Assembly (NCBI RefSeq): GCF_000485595.1
Contig: NW_014578893.1
Coordinates: forward strand, 29,806-51,738
Reading direction: 5' to 3'
DNA length: 21,933 nt
Source of the DNA: Priapulus caudatus
Taxonomy: Eukaryota > Priapulida > Priapulimorpha > Priapulimorphida > Priapulidae
Shown here: positions 1 through 10,249 of the stretch, piece by piece
Layout: each line of letters opens with the position of its first letter
How positions within the stretch are numbered: the stretch's first letter is position 1
Notes under the pieces: generated by a model
Seen by the model: the letters and a program-made list of their open reading frames with translations, nothing else
Databases searched by the model: none
What the model was told of the DNA's origin: nothing
Program-made: the position numbers and the translations under genes

Positions 1-273
1 TGTTATGATATCTAAGCGGCGAGCCGGAGTTACGAGTGGTTTCTCGAGAGGTTCATTGACGTGGAATGAGTTGACTAACCCGGCCCGCGCGTCACCGATA
101 AAAGGCGGGAACAGCTAGCACGTCGTTTTGAGCGACACGTCCAACGCGCGGGGGATATGCAGGATGCGGCCCCTGGACGGTCTGTCGCCCGCGCAGGTGA
201 TACGCAGCAGACTGGTCAGCGACGTCGCGCGGATCATCGAAATGCTCGTAGTGATTAAAGACTCCTTACTTAC

Positions 274-370
274 CTTAAGCCAACGAGAAATTCCGCACGT
301 GCTAATCTTAGAATGTACAAGTATGCCCGAGATGCGAACTTTGTCGTGTATAAAATAGCGACATCCAGGC
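274..370 (-). other. Exon-like interval of uncertain identity, possibly a very divergent relative of the calcineurin exon
   Basis: Read on the minus strand, this interval is bounded by an acceptor ending in ttatccag and a donor reading TTAAG|GTAAGTAAGG. The last 15 nt across the donor are identical to those across the donor of exon A (13206). The length is 97 nt, again 1 modulo 3, and the frame entering after codon base 1 and leaving after base 2 has no stop. The translation ends in LRLARAEFLVGL plus a split Arg/Ser codon. It lacks the RNKIRAVGKMAR core, and I found only weak base similarity to exons A and B in a shifted frame. The shared donor could be chance, because nine of its bases are the splice consensus. 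It may be an old exon copy, an unrelated exon, or nothing. Confidence 0.2.
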
Positions 371-712
371 CTGGATAAGCCACGGCGCGGGGCATCGAGA
401 GCGGCCCACGGCATTTCGTAGACTCAACTCAGTGTATACGTCCAGTACAGGCGACGGAACGGTTCGCCCGCCTGATCGCGAGAGGACACAACGTTGTCGA
501 GATGGATCGTTAGAACCCCCGTGCGCGGCTCCCGTTTCCTTTCGCCGCGGGCGCAGTGCGACCGCGACTAAGAGGGAAGCACCAGTGTGACGGTGCGCTG
601 CTGTCTTCTCCCCGCCCGGACGGGATAGAGATGCGCTGGACCGGCCCGCGGCTGGAGCCAACGTGATCAATTCCGCAGGCGTGTCCTCCCCGCCACCGGG
701 ATAGAGATATAT

Positions 713-735
713 ACCGCGCGACGCGATCGCGCGGT
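713..735. repeat. Perfect 9-bp inverted repeat (hairpin)
   Basis: The arms ACCGCGCGA (713-721) and TCGCGCGGT (727-735) are exact reverse complements around a 5-nt spacer. The stem is almost entirely G/C, so it would be stable in RNA or single-stranded DNA. It sits in a CG-dinucleotide-rich patch that continues to about 760, so composition alone could have produced it. Confidence 0.6.
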
Positions 736-1060
736 GATGGATATACCGCGCGCGCGCGGTTGCGGTGCGGGACAGCGTAGTATTACGGGTCCGCGAGCGG
801 TTCCGGTGTGCCCAGCATGCTGCCCGGGGCACGGCACAAGCGCGCGTAGGCGTGGAATAGCACGCGACGGCCGTGGCTATACTGCGCGCGCGCGCCGGCG
901 CGCCGTACTGGCCAGTCTAGTTGTCGTCGCACCAGCGCGCGTTCTGTTCTCCCAGGCGACCATTAACGGGCGGGTGAGTACGCCACATTCACCCTGTTCA
1001 AGCGTAGGAGGTTGCGCGCGACAAGGGGGCAGCGGTATGTCGCCCGAGTATGTATAATAG

Positions 1061-4000
1061 TTTTGTCACAGTTTACCTGCGTGATCGGGTATAGTTCATT
1101 GTAATTCTTGCCGCGACATGATTGAAATCTAGCTTTTTTAATTAGTGTTAGATATGACAACCAGTCTATAGCGCTAGCCTGATTTATGTTTGGATTATTT
1201 AATAGTGACACGCATATTCACATTATTAATATTTACAATTCCCTATCTAGCATGGTCCAGCGACAACCCTTACACCATTACCATAGTCGGTAGTAAGATC
1301 GTAGCTGTATTCTAATTTATGCTCGGGGAGAGATGCTGAACGTAGGGCCCGCGCAGCATAGCGACCGTTGATATTTGTCCCCTAGAAAAACAGAAAGAAT
1401 TAATAACGGCAGGGAAAATAAGGGGGCAAGCGTTACAGTTCGCCGTGCCGCGTCACACGCTGACCACCGAAGGGCGGAGTGTCCACCTCGCAACCGAACA
1501 CCACCGTGCTCGTATGACGCATTGTTGCGAGAAGATCTCAGAGGAAGCGACTGTAGCGAAACGCTTAGCGAGAAAGTTACATCCGTTCTGGATTGATCTA
1601 TTCCTGTGCGTAAATCTGCCGTCAACGACGTCACGTGACCGACTGCGAAAGTACTGAAACGCTGGGCGCCGCGTGCCGGACAGGAACATCACAGCTTGGT
1701 TAGTGTGAGGCAATCATTGGTAGTTCGCTTTAGACAAGCCACTTGCTATTCCAAACGAACTCAGAGTGCACTAAAAAGTCTTACGCGAGGGTATGTACAT
1801 ATCTTTTTGAGACACCTCGCCAGTTGAGAAACAGCGTATGCGAAGCAGTTGAGTTGAGAGAGAGACGAGGCAGAACGGCTCGAGCGCGCCACCCGGCGCG
1901 GCGTGCGCGCGTGAAGAGATGAAAGAGAGAGGGTGACGGACGTAGAGTGACGACCGCGCATACTCCGTACGTGTATCCGAGCGTTGCCTCGCTGTCCTGT
2001 GTGTGTAAAACTACCATAATTGGTACCTCCTGGTGTCAACCCGTACTAAACAGCCGGGCTGTCCCCGTCATAATTATACACTCTACTTCTATCTTCGCCT
2101 ATTTCTGAAGCTGCAAACGTATCGGCAAGGCCTCTCTTACGAGCTGACTTCGGGTGTAACGACAAGAGGATGACGAAAACAACAACGCACGCACGGGCGC
2201 TATCAAGCCGCGTGTGAGGTACGACTGCAAATGAACATAACTAGAGGACGGCGAAGAAGATACATAAGTGGTACGGAGGACCAGGACAAACCGGCTAGCA
2301 TATACACTCCTGATACCAGAATTAATCTATAGAGCAATATCAAAAATAGATTAGCCGTTAATAAGCAAAAGTCCATGAATTTTTGCCAACATTGAGTCCA
2401 ATAAGCGTAGGCATGTACATACAATAGGATTATATATTGTGGAAGAAGTCATATATGACCAATATATGCATCCTGCCAAGTGACTCTGTGTCTGTGCACG
2501 AAGTCTTTGGCGTCTAAAGCGTACCATCACGAATATTATAGCGGACTTCGCCGCGGACGGCGAGCATATAAGAAATAAAGCAAACTGCCCTATACACGAA
2601 GTAAGCCACGTATATTTCAGGCATGGTGAATCCAAGCGCGAGCGATGAGTGTGAGTGAGAGAAAAAGCGAGCAGTATGAGGCTAGATGAACGATGAGATT
2701 GTACACATGTCCAACCATCAAGATCAGCGATCTATTTACTAAATGCCATGTATACTGTATAGGTTGGGTAGGGTAGTGAGGTGAGACTGTCATATCACAA
2801 TACTACACCCTCACGAGTGCGTGGAGAGGCCAGCACACCCATCAAATCATACATATACATACATATCACCACGTGAGCATATAGCACTAGCACACCAGTG
2901 AAAACACGTATACACTAGATATCTATATAGTGCTTTTAAAAGCATGCGAGCAAACTATCACGAACAAACATGAGCACTTCACCCACGTGCCAAGCACACA
3001 CATGCGAGTCGTCTGGCTAGGGATAGCCTCACGTGATTCATCAATCTGTTGCAGGTAACATCTTCGATGATAATTGCAGTCTTCATACCACCACAACGAA
3101 CGAAAGAGTAGCGATTTAGCATACACGCTACACATCGACCCGTAGGTTGACTCGTAGTTGGATGGTGGTTTACATTGTGGATCCAATAGGGCTTCTCTTC
3201 TTTTTGTTTTGCGGATCCGCACCCGTGAGCACACTATCGAGCCGTAGCACCGAGAACATTATCACAAGGCCCCTGAGCACTGACACATATACGCATGAGA
3301 TCAGCGTTGGTGGTCAGCTGCCGCACGACATGCCTAAAAATGAGCAGTTCTCACTCTATATTTTACGTGTGCTACGCATCACACATCACACACATCTTCC
3401 AACATACTGCTGTGCACGCACGTTGCTACTGCACACAGTTCTTTTTTTTGTATTCTATTGGTGGTACTGCCGTAACCCTTCGTGCGTTTTGTTGATATTA
3501 ATTCGTGGATCGGAGATGTTGCAGCGTCCTATATTATAGTGTGTCAATTAGGTGGGACCCTAATAAAACTTGGCGCGCTGCTTGACTGGCGAGTTATTTC
3601 TGTAGTTCTTTTTCTCTCTTGACGTGTTTGCGGCGAAGACCGCATAGGCTACACAATACTATAACATACGCTCAGCGTCCGCATCTCTGGAGCACACCTC
3701 CAAGCATACGTTGCGAGCGCGACACGAGCGAGCGAATCACAGCACTTCACCAACCATACGTGTACAACTCCTAAGCACGTGGCATGCAGTAAGGTGGTAG
3801 TGGCGACTTCATTACCACAAAGGCGTTGTATCCCATCGATGTGTATTTGTGTATCGAGATGTGTTTTCACTTAATAGCTATGTAAAAATCGCAATGGATC
3901 TATCTACTAGCTATCTAACTGTATTTTTGTATATGAGGATATTGGTGTTGCGGTGAAAGAGATATTGTATTAGTATAGTTAAGGTACGACAATTTGGGGT

Positions 4001-5640
4001 AAGTTGGATCTGTCTAAATCGCCAGGCATGAGAGACAGGTGTCTGGTGTGATGCGTGCGAGGTGCGTGTGTGTATGTAGGATGTAAAGTGTGCAATAGGG
4101 TGGTACGTAGGGTGATTAAGTATAGGATTGTATTTAGATTAGCTGAGGACGCTAAAGATTGATGGCTTATAGAAAGCCATCGTCTTTGGAGGAAAGGAGG
4201 TAATGATAAAGTATGGTATCTGCAGATGGTAGAAATAGTAGTTGTGTTTAGACATGCATGCGCACCCCGACAAAACCTACACACCACACAGGTGCGTTTC
4301 GGCATAATCGTGTTAGTCAGCGGCACACGCGTTGATGGTAGTATGCAGATGGAGAGACACACACACAAATACGGTTTAAGAGGCAGCGGTGTGGCAGCGG
4401 CTGTGGTTGTCCGGCGCTCGCGACGTCTTTTGTTATGCTAGAATATGTATAAGAGGGAAGGTTCTTGTTTGAGAAGGGGCGACGTGAGTGCGAGACAGGA
4501 CAACCACACGCTGCCGTCGACACTAATACGCGTAAAGCAGCACAGATGGGCACTTACACGACAAATATACTATTTCTGAAACACAAAACTGCTTGGACTC
4601 GTATTGAAGATTTCATTATTCATCGCTACACTACATCACTCCCAACATCATGTGGTGCAACTCAATACAGACACACACCACTACTCAACATACGTGATGC
4701 ACGCACACACAACCTACACACGCACTCGCAACATACGTGTGCACAACACACGCGTCATCAGTCTAGCCGCCAAGCGTACAGTTTGCTCAATACTAAGCGA
4801 AGTGTGTTTGTGCTTCGCTCCAGCGTTATCGTCGAGTCGATCGGCCTTGTGTGTGTGTGAGTGTGGTCATCGGTCATCGAAACAAGAACGCCTTTTATGT
4901 CCGACGTGACAAACTTAACCACACTTCACGCTGTGATGGGCACTTAAACACTTGGGAACACTTAACGATATATAAGCGTGTGTATGTAAACGTGCTCATG
5001 CGTGTGCGTGTGCGGCGCATCCTCGCAGCTAAGCCAGAGATGTATATCAGAATAATATATAGTACTATATTATAGTTTATATATTTAGATAGGTTTAGTA
5101 GGCAGCTATGTTTACATTCGCTAGCAATACTAGGTCCACTTGTGATTGCAGATTTGGGGGGGAAAATGTGTGAAATTTTGGGTCGAGATGATTATAAGAA
5201 TTGCACCAACGCTCACTATTTAGACGCTACAACCTAGTTTTATACGCGTGCTGCGCTGATTCATCGAAGTAGAATCACGCCTGAAATTTTAATGCGCTGC
5301 GTTTCCCGTTAGTTCGCTCCTATTACACGTTGCGAGAGGACAATTATTGACTAAGAATGTGTAATCTGTTCACCATGAAGTCATGTGGCTTCGGGTGAAC
5401 AGCATCAAACGCGACATGTCGCCAATGCGTTGCGTTTGATTGTCGCGGTGGTGCCGTTGTAGTTGGCGTTGCTTGCTTCAAAGCTTCGTGCACTCTGGAA
5501 CGTGTGAAACATGCTTGCCGGGTTTTGCGGCGCATCCACCGAATCTCCATTTAGACATTAAAGTTAATGAGTATATATAGTAATATTAATAATAGTTAAT
5601 ACCTAAATTAAGTTAAATTAAGTTATAAGGGGAAAGGTAA
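1061..5640. other. Mostly AT-rich non-coding sequence, no gene found
   Basis: About 4.6 kb with frequent stops in all frames. ORFs here are below about 131 codons, overlap on both strands and carry no recognisable domain. The sequence holds scattered short CA/TG-rich words (for example 4660-4750 and 4845-4865) and AT-rich patches such as 5575-5635. It is consistent with intron or intergenic DNA. No RNA gene could be supported. Confidence 0.5.
5057..5070. repeat. 14-bp perfect AT palindrome
   Basis: ATATAGTACTATAT is its own reverse complement and sits in a longer AT-rich patch (5041-5090). No associated gene or repeat gives it a function. Confidence 0.5.
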
Positions 5641-5760
5641 GATGTGCGATCCTCCGGGTACGTTGTCATGGAGCGTTTATCTCTCAGTGTAGTTTGTTTC
5701 CTAGTTGCAATCTTCGTTCACCACGCATGTCGTTCGCAATCGATTCGCGTGATCCCTTGC

Positions 5761-5886
5761 GCATTGTCCGGTCGTTCATTGTTTGTTCACGTTCGTTTGT
5801 TGTTTCGCGGTCCGTTGAGTTTTCGCTGTCGTTGTTTGTTCGCGCTATCGTTGCGCTCTTTGCATTGTCCGTGTCGTTCATTGTTT
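5761..5886 (+). repeat. Degenerate GTTC/GTTT-rich repeat with a direct-repeat pair
   Basis: Positions 5761-5784 and 5862-5886 both read gcattgtccg, then (gt)gtcgttcattgttt. They differ by one inserted base and start 101 bp apart. The surrounding 5690-5960 is full of related words such as gtttgttc and cgttcg. The overlapping plus-strand ORFs of 142 and 177 codons are explained by this composition. Confidence 0.6.
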
Positions 5887-5974
5887 ATTTTTCGTGGCGT
5901 CGTCCCGTATTTCGCGTCCGCGTTGTTTGGTTCGCGCGATGGTCCGGTTGTTTGTTCGAGCCACGTCGTTTGTT

Positions 5975-6110
5975 GTCGGTGCGTGCATGTGTGTGCGACT
6001 ACACGTGCGTGCGTGCGATGCCGGTGTGGGCGCGTATGTTATGTTCGCTGTCCGTTCTATTCCCGATGCGTGCGTGCAATGCTCGTCTGCGTTGTGTGCG
6101 TCTTCGCAGT
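5975..6110 (+). repeat. GTGCGTGC/ACGTGCGT-rich low-complexity block 1
   Basis: Alternating pyrimidine-purine sequence built on gtgcgtgc and acgtgcgt words. The same motif family returns at 6340-6410, 6900-7090 and 11765-12075. Alternating pyrimidine-purine DNA of this kind can adopt Z-DNA in vitro. Confidence 0.55.
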
Positions 6111-6177
6111 CCGCGACGATGAGCCACGGTTTGCTCATAGGAGTGTTTCGAGCTCCTGCCAAGTGTATACTAACTGA

Positions 6178-6560
6178 GTCCTCCCGGTCCCGTCTCCCGT
6201 CCCTCCCCCTGGCTCCCCCGCCCGCCCCTCCTGATGATCCCTCCTCGGCCGCTGGGTCCTCGCCCCCTGCCCACCCGTAGACCTCCCGTCTCCCTCCCTG
6301 TGTCCCCTCCGCCTCCCTGACTCGCGCCCTGGTGTCCCAGCGCGCGTGTGCATGTGCACGTAGCACGTGCGTGCGGCGTGCGTGTGCATGTACACTTGCG
6401 GGCATGAAGTGCCGTGTGCCCGCGTGCTCCGCCTCCTCCCGCTGGCCGCCCCCCTCGCTCCTCCCTGGTCCTGCCACTCCAAGCTCCTCTCGCTCCTCGC
6501 TGGATCCTGAGCCCCAGCCCCCTCCTCTCCCTCGGGTCTCCGCGTGCGAGTCCGCGTCGG
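6178..6560 (+). repeat. C/T-rich low-complexity segment
   Basis: Runs of ccctcc, cctccc and ctcctc dominate the plus strand, interrupted at 6340-6410 by a GTGC-rich patch. The overlapping ORFs (up to 199 codons on the minus strand) are Gly/Arg- or Pro/Ser-rich in every frame, which is what such composition yields, so none is accepted as a gene. Confidence 0.55.
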
Positions 6561-6894
6561 CGTTGCCGTCGGCGACGCCCGCTCACGCTGTCATCGGCCT
6601 ACCACGTACGTCCCGGTCGATGCGCTCATCCAGGAGTCCGATGGTCGTGAGCTGAACGTCACAGTTAAGCCCATGGCTGAGCAAGCACGATCAGGAGCTG
6701 AGTGTGAGTCAGTCGCTACTCCTCCTCCCCAGTCTACACAGACATAACATACTAGCTGATATGACCACGGAGTAAGGAGTACATATCGGATCAGTTATTC
6801 GCGCTATGTATGTTATTCCTATATAGTTCTCCGCATAGTACAAAGCGATATACCTGGGTGCATTGGTGCGCTACGGTGTACAGGTACAGGTTGT

Positions 6895-7095
6895 GCTAGT
6901 GTCGCGTGCGTACGTGCGTGGCGAGTCTGTGCGGTAACACACGTGTGTGCCATGTGTACGTGACGTGCGTACGCTACGTGTGTGTGAGGTACACGTGCGT
7001 GCGTCACGTGCATGCATGTGCAGTAAGACGTGCGTGCGTGGCGTCGTGCACACACATGCGTGGCATGCAATCGCGTGTGTGCGTGTGCTACGTAA
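6895..7095 (+). repeat. GTGCGTGC/ACGTGCGT-rich low-complexity block 2
   Basis: A degenerate run of acgtgcgtgcgt-type words. It resembles the blocks at 5975-6110 and 11765-12075. Short Cys/Val/Arg ORFs on the plus strand and His/Thr ORFs on the minus strand come from the repeat. Confidence 0.6.
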
Positions 7096-7130
7096 CCCAG
7101 GAGGAGGAGGAACAGGAGAGACTATATAGG

Positions 7131-8165
7131 AAGTAAATGTATAGGTGACATATTAATTGGCCCGTGGTGATCAGTTATTGCCTCTTAGCGTGCATTTACA
7201 TGATATGCCATACCCTATAAGCATGCAGAATACAATTACTAGCTTAGTTTGTAACGATGTCAAGTATCATTGAACAACTCGATTGTGTGTGCTAAGTATA
7301 GGAGGTGAAAGACTGGAATAACTGAGCCACAATATCCCACGGACCGATAAGCATAAGATCGCCGACCCGGACCCCAACTAGGCGATTTTCGGCTCGCGAA
7401 CATGAAATAATCGCTCTCCTGGAATTCGCAAGTATTCAAAACGTTGAAGTCTAAGATGTTTTGACAACTTGATATGAGTGTCGAGCGTCAACTACACGCC
7501 GACCCTTAGAACTATCGGCGCGTAGACTGGTGTAAACGGCTGGCGCGAGGAGGTCGGAGCGGACTGCCACGGTGGAAGGCCTCACGGTAGACCGCCGAGG
7601 GAGCGCGCGAGAGGCAAGGGGCGGCTGGGGCAGGACCGCAAGCGGAGCGGAGAGTGAGTGGGGTGTCAGGAACCAGGGGAGGAAGGCAAGAACGGGGGAG
7701 CGGGACCAACCGCGATGTAAAGCGATGAAGCGATGATAACTGATGATAGGTGTGAGCGTTCATTTGTAGAACGATTTTTATTGTTATCGGGTGAATCCGT
7801 TCCAAATCAAACATGTTGATTTTGAACCGATTATTTGGACGCGATTTCTGGTGTCGCGGTGACCTCAGGCAAATCGTGTGCGATAAATATTGAACACCAA
7901 ATAGCGAAGGCCCGTGTCACATACATTCACCTGCAGAAATTATCTAGGTGTGCGCCGCAGGGGACACCAGGAGTAGAGGAAAGGGGGCCAGGCGGGACCA
8001 GGGGTAGCGAGGGCGCATTCGGGAACCTCGCTTCATCGGCTCACTGTTATGGTAAAAATTGCGGCTGGGGCGCGGCCTTAAGCGATTTCACCGGCCGATT
8101 TAGTCCGGCCCCCCCGGCAGGGGAGGGAGAGGGGCCGGGGCAGGACGCAGGGGAGGAGGAGGGGC
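7131..8165. other. Mainly unique sequence without an intact gene
   Basis: Mixed-composition DNA, GC-richer from 7540 to 7700 and from 8100 to 8165. The two largest ORFs (7512-7814 minus, 7835-8212 plus) show no family motif, and the second runs into the GA microsatellite. The one supported item is the damaged calcineurin exon relic near 7815-7855. Confidence 0.45.
7815..7855 (-). pseudogene. Damaged copy of the calcineurin calmodulin-binding exon (internal deletion)
   Basis: On the minus strand this reads ccag|AAATCGCG and then AAATAATCGGTTCAAAATCA. Exon A reads ccag|CAGATCGCG and, 21 bases later, AAATTATGCGGAACAAAATCA. The acceptor, the first exon bases and the IMRNKI-coding part are therefore both recognisable, separated by a deletion of about 20 nt. 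One further base is missing and the GKMA part is gone. No donor remains. This is an eye alignment over about 30 bases, so homology is likely but not certain. Confidence 0.4.
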
Positions 8166-8166
8166 T

Positions 8167-8169
<3 letters not shown>

Positions 8170-8208
<39 letters not shown>
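8170..8208 (+). repeat. (GA)n microsatellite, about 19 units
   Basis: An uninterrupted GA/AG run, followed by imperfect GA-rich sequence to about 8248. On the sense strand of the calcineurin exons it would be CU-repeat RNA. Confidence 0.95.
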
Positions 8209-8211
<3 letters not shown>

Positions 8212-8376
8212 AGAGAGAGGAGAAGAGGGAGAGAGTCAAAGCGAGAGATAGAAAGAAACCAACGCCCTCTATAATTCCGCGCAACCTCTGCTCGCATGAT
8301 GTGCAGCGATTGTCTCCGTTTCCATGACGACTGCAATGATGTCATCCGCACCGACAACCGACAACCGAAGATACGC

Positions 8377-8510
8377 GACAAGTGAACGCGTGCAACAAGT
8401 GAACATACGTGACAAGTGAACGCGCGCGACAAATGAACATACGTGACAAGTGAACGCGCGCGACAAGTGAACATACGCGACAAGTGAACATATGCGACAA
8501 GTGAACATAA
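8377..8510 (+). repeat. 17-bp minisatellite, eight units
   Basis: Units of 17 bp begin at 8377, 8394, 8411, 8428, 8445, 8462, 8479 and 8496 (the last cut at 15 bp). The first half, gacaagtgaac, is nearly invariant. The second half alternates between gcgcgc and atacgt forms, giving a 34-bp higher-order dimer in the first part and only the atacgc/atatgc form at the end. Because 17 is not a multiple of three, each frame cycles, which explains the repetitive minus-strand ORFs here. Confidence 0.95.
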
Positions 8511-8589
8511 CGACGTACATGACAGCGGTAACATTTGCAGCGAAATCACAACTAAGCGCAAACACCGACACCACAGACCGTGAAATTGA

Positions 8590-8640
8590 TCGGGGGCGGG
8601 TGTGTGTGGGGGTGTGGGTGTGTGGGGGTGTGGTAGGGTG
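8590..8640 (+). repeat. G-rich GTGTGGG tract with quadruplex potential
   Basis: The plus strand has at least five runs of three to five G separated by short GT-containing loops (from gggggcggg to gggggtgtgg). This fits the usual pattern for intramolecular G-quadruplexes. No gene is associated. Confidence 0.7.
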
Positions 8641-8724
8641 ATAATATTCACGTGAGGGGGGTAACGGAGACAGAAATGCGAAAAATGTCAACCAGTCCGC
8701 TCTAACACTCGCATAATCGGCTAA

Positions 8725-9030
8725 GAGGTGGCGCCACTAGCGACACGCACACCTCCAGTGACACGTACTGAACTAAACTGTAAAAATGAAAAATTACACA
8801 TGTCATGGCTATACATGTATACATATATATATATATATATGGGCGGAGAGTCAGTAAATATACACGTGTGTGTGTGTACGTATATATATACACACATACA
8901 TGAGGCATTCGAAATAAAATGACGCACGGCTAACAATCACATGTAGGTGGCGCTGTGCTAGCACACGTCGAGCGCCGGCGACGTCACAGCGCGGCGTCGA
9001 CCTACGACGCGTAGGGGGCGCCACTGAAAC
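8725..9030 (+). promoter_or_regulatory. CTCF-like motif group, left part (three sites)
   Basis: Matches to the bilaterian CTCF core (vertebrate CCASYAGRKGGCR form, insect AGGTGGCGC form) occur at 8725-8744 (aggtggcgccactag), 8943-8955 (taggtggcgctg) and 9011-9025 (tagggggcgccac). All three are read on the plus strand, although the first is nearly symmetric. Occupancy cannot be judged from sequence alone. Confidence 0.45.
8818..8902. repeat. TA and GT/CA dinucleotide repeats
   Basis: A (TA)n run at about 8820-8840 is followed by (GT)n at 8865-8877 and then tatatatacacaca to about 8895. The second part is close to an inverted repeat (cgtgtgtgtgt against acacaca) and could form a hairpin. Confidence 0.85.
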
Positions 9031-9065
9031 ACGACGCAGCCATTTTGGATTTTGCCGCAAAACGC
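9025..9065 (-). pseudogene. Damaged copy of the calcineurin calmodulin-binding exon (11-nt deletion)
   Basis: On the plus strand, 9025-9046 reads tgaaacacgacgcagc then catttt. Exon B reads tgaaacaggcgcgccatttt at 12920-12939. The two differ by two inserted bases and one substitution. Directly beyond, this copy continues ggattttgccg, where exon B has an extra 11 bases and then ggattttattccg. The order of both matching blocks is preserved. The shifted frame, the deletion and a replaced donor (gggggcgcca where exon B has cttacctgagga) show it is not functional. Confidence 0.45.
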
Positions 9066-9188
9066 AGAGAAAACGACGGAGTAGACTGCCGCCGCCCCCA
9101 CGTCGTTACCAGGTCAACGCCGCACAGCGGAAGCAAACGTCGCCAGTCTAAACGAACGAGTCACCGTCCAGCGCTCGTGGCCGGCAGA

Positions 9189-9220
9189 GGGGGAGGGGTG
9201 GGGCGATCCACCCCTCCCCC
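9189..9220. repeat. Perfect 13-bp G/C inverted repeat
   Basis: The arms gggggaggggtgg (9189-9201) and ccacccctccccc (9208-9220) are exact reverse complements with a 6-nt spacer. Each strand therefore has a G-run arm and a C-run arm, so cruciform or hairpin forms can compete with G-quadruplex forms. A CT-rich tail runs to about 9245. Confidence 0.85.
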
Positions 9221-9310
9221 CCGCCGCTCCCTCTCCCTCCCCCCGCGCGCCTACATACACACTACGCTATATTGCACAGTGCGGGGTCACGTGCCGGTCA
9301 TCGCAGCTCA

Positions 9311-9828
9311 CAGCGCCCCCTGGTGATCCAGTCTCGAACCACGCGAGCAATGCTAACTAGAAAATTACAAGGCCTGCAGCTGCTAGCAAAGACACACAGA
9401 GGTACAGACGCATGTACACTAGGTCTGGGGGATAGATAGTCAATTCCTGCCTCTACAATCGAAATTAATATCGAAATCGAAATTAAAAATAAAATAGGAA
9501 TTAAACAACACTTAAAAATCGAAAATTAAATTTAAAATTAAAATCAAAGTAAAAATTCGATTTCTCGAAGTCATAATGGCATCGACCACGCCCCGGCGCT
9601 GCGTCGTGATTGGTTGACGCCGCCCCCTGCCCTCCGACGCCACCCCGCACTGTGCATGCTAACTTCCACCTAGACACGCCGACCACAAGACTCCTGCTGC
9701 GCCCTCTACTGGCCCAGCGTCCGCGCGCGAACATCGGAATTAAACGAACGAACGACGTAAATTTCGTCGTCGTCGCGTGAGATGGCGACGCTTCCGTTCG
9801 CGCGCGCACGCTAGCGCCCCCTGGTTAG
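9311..9828 (-). promoter_or_regulatory. CTCF-like motif group, right part (three strong sites)
   Basis: Read on the minus strand, 9311-9328 gives ACCAGGGGGCGCTG, 9696-9715 gives GCCAGTAGAGGGCGCAGC, and 9811-9828 gives AACCAGGGGGCGCTAG. The middle one is very close to the full vertebrate CTCF consensus CCASYAGRKGGCR. These three point opposite to the group at 8725-9030, so the two groups face each other. Fourteen-base matches of this quality, three within 520 bp, are more than composition would give. Confidence 0.5.
9455..9562 (+). repeat. AT-rich degenerate repeat of aaatcgaaatt-type words
   Basis: Imperfect repetition of words such as aaatcg, aaatt and aaaat, with a loose 6-bp rhythm. The minus-strand translation consequently repeats the pattern NF/DF/KF. 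It is low-complexity DNA, not a coding region. Confidence 0.7.
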
Positions 9829-9864
9829 CTGGTTAACACACTCCTCCTACACATCGGTGTGCAA

Positions 9865-9888
9865 TGAGAGAGAGAGAGAGAGAGAGAG
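9865..9888 (+). repeat. (GA)n microsatellite, about 12 units
   Basis: A short perfect GA run inside otherwise mixed sequence. Confidence 0.9.
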
Positions 9889-9936
9889 CAGACAGGCCGA
9901 GCATACGTAGAGACTGGAGGATGCACCCACAGGCTG

Positions 9937-9992
9937 TAAGGGTTAGGGTTAAACCGCACCCCACCTTACCTACACCCTACCTTAGGGTTAGG
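9937..9992 (+). repeat. Short degenerate TTAGGG-like patch
   Basis: Position 9937-9952 reads taagggttagggttaa and 9982-9992 reads ttagggttagg, with C-strand versions (accctacc) between them. Only about two adjacent units are perfect on each side, so this is at most an eroded interstitial telomere-like repeat. Confidence 0.45.
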
Positions 9993-10005
9993 CCGCAACA
10001 CGCAT

Positions 10006-10091
10006 ACACACACACACACACACATATATATAATATATATATATATAATATATGTATAATATATGTATGTATATATGTATATATACATATT
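10006..10091. repeat. (AC)n followed by interrupted (TA)n
   Basis: An AC run at 10006-10024 passes directly into TA-rich sequence with tg interruptions (atatatgtat words) to about 10091. An A-rich stretch with three AATAAA-like words follows at 10130-10158. Confidence 0.9.
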
Positions 10092-10227
10092 GTAAAAGTA
10101 TGCTATGCATTGTATATGATGGATAATTGCCTAAATAAATGAAATAAAAAATAAAAATACCGGCACCCTCTCCTTCGCTCAGCCTGCCTGCTCGGCTCTC
10201 TCAATGATCTAACTAGTGTGTAACAAC

Positions 10228-10249
10228 GTTAGGCTTAGATACAAATATC
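10228..10249 (+). repeat. Left arm of a long-range inverted repeat
   Basis: gttaggcttagatacaaatatc is matched in reverse complement by 11623-11645, with 14 consecutive identical bases (TAGATACAAATATC) and a similar flank. Both arms pass inward into AT-rich DNA full of atatct words. It could be one terminal inverted repeat of a DNA transposon about 1.4 kb long, or one of two oppositely oriented repeat copies. No clear target-site duplication was found and the interval contains an assembly gap. Confidence 0.45.

Larger units (their letters stand above)
1..1060. other. GC-rich single-copy region without a recognisable gene
   Basis: Sequence is CpG-rich with short CG runs, for example around 745-759 and 889-903. 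Two partial copies of a segment of about 30 bp, sharing cgggatagagat, lie at 603-632 and 682-708. ORFs on both strands are short, lack family motifs and overlap one another. Apart from the weak exon-like interval at 274-370, I see no supported gene. Confidence 0.5.

Noticed and set aside
779-850. Plus-strand frame reading GVPSMLPG, faintly like the calcineurin segment after the calmodulin-binding helix
   Set aside because: It is on the opposite strand to the calcineurin exons and the match is only a few residues, so chance is likely.
5344-5550. 68-codon minus-strand ORF considered as a transposase remnant
   Set aside because: No catalytic motif or family resemblance could be named.
5644-6477. 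Overlapping 142-, 177- and 199-codon ORFs
   Set aside because: They overlap in opposite directions, are Cys/Arg/Val- or His/Arg-rich from GTTC and GTGC repeats, and have no family signature.
8377-8510. CRISPR-like array
   Set aside because: Units are contiguous 17-bp tandem repeats without unique spacers, in eukaryotic sequence.
9325-9345. GGTTCGAGAC on the minus strand as a tRNA or SINE B box
   Set aside because: The final CC is missing, and no A box or cloverleaf can be found upstream.
9937-9992. Telomere remnant
   Set aside because: Only about two TTAGGG units are intact on each side, too few to claim more than a telomere-like patch.
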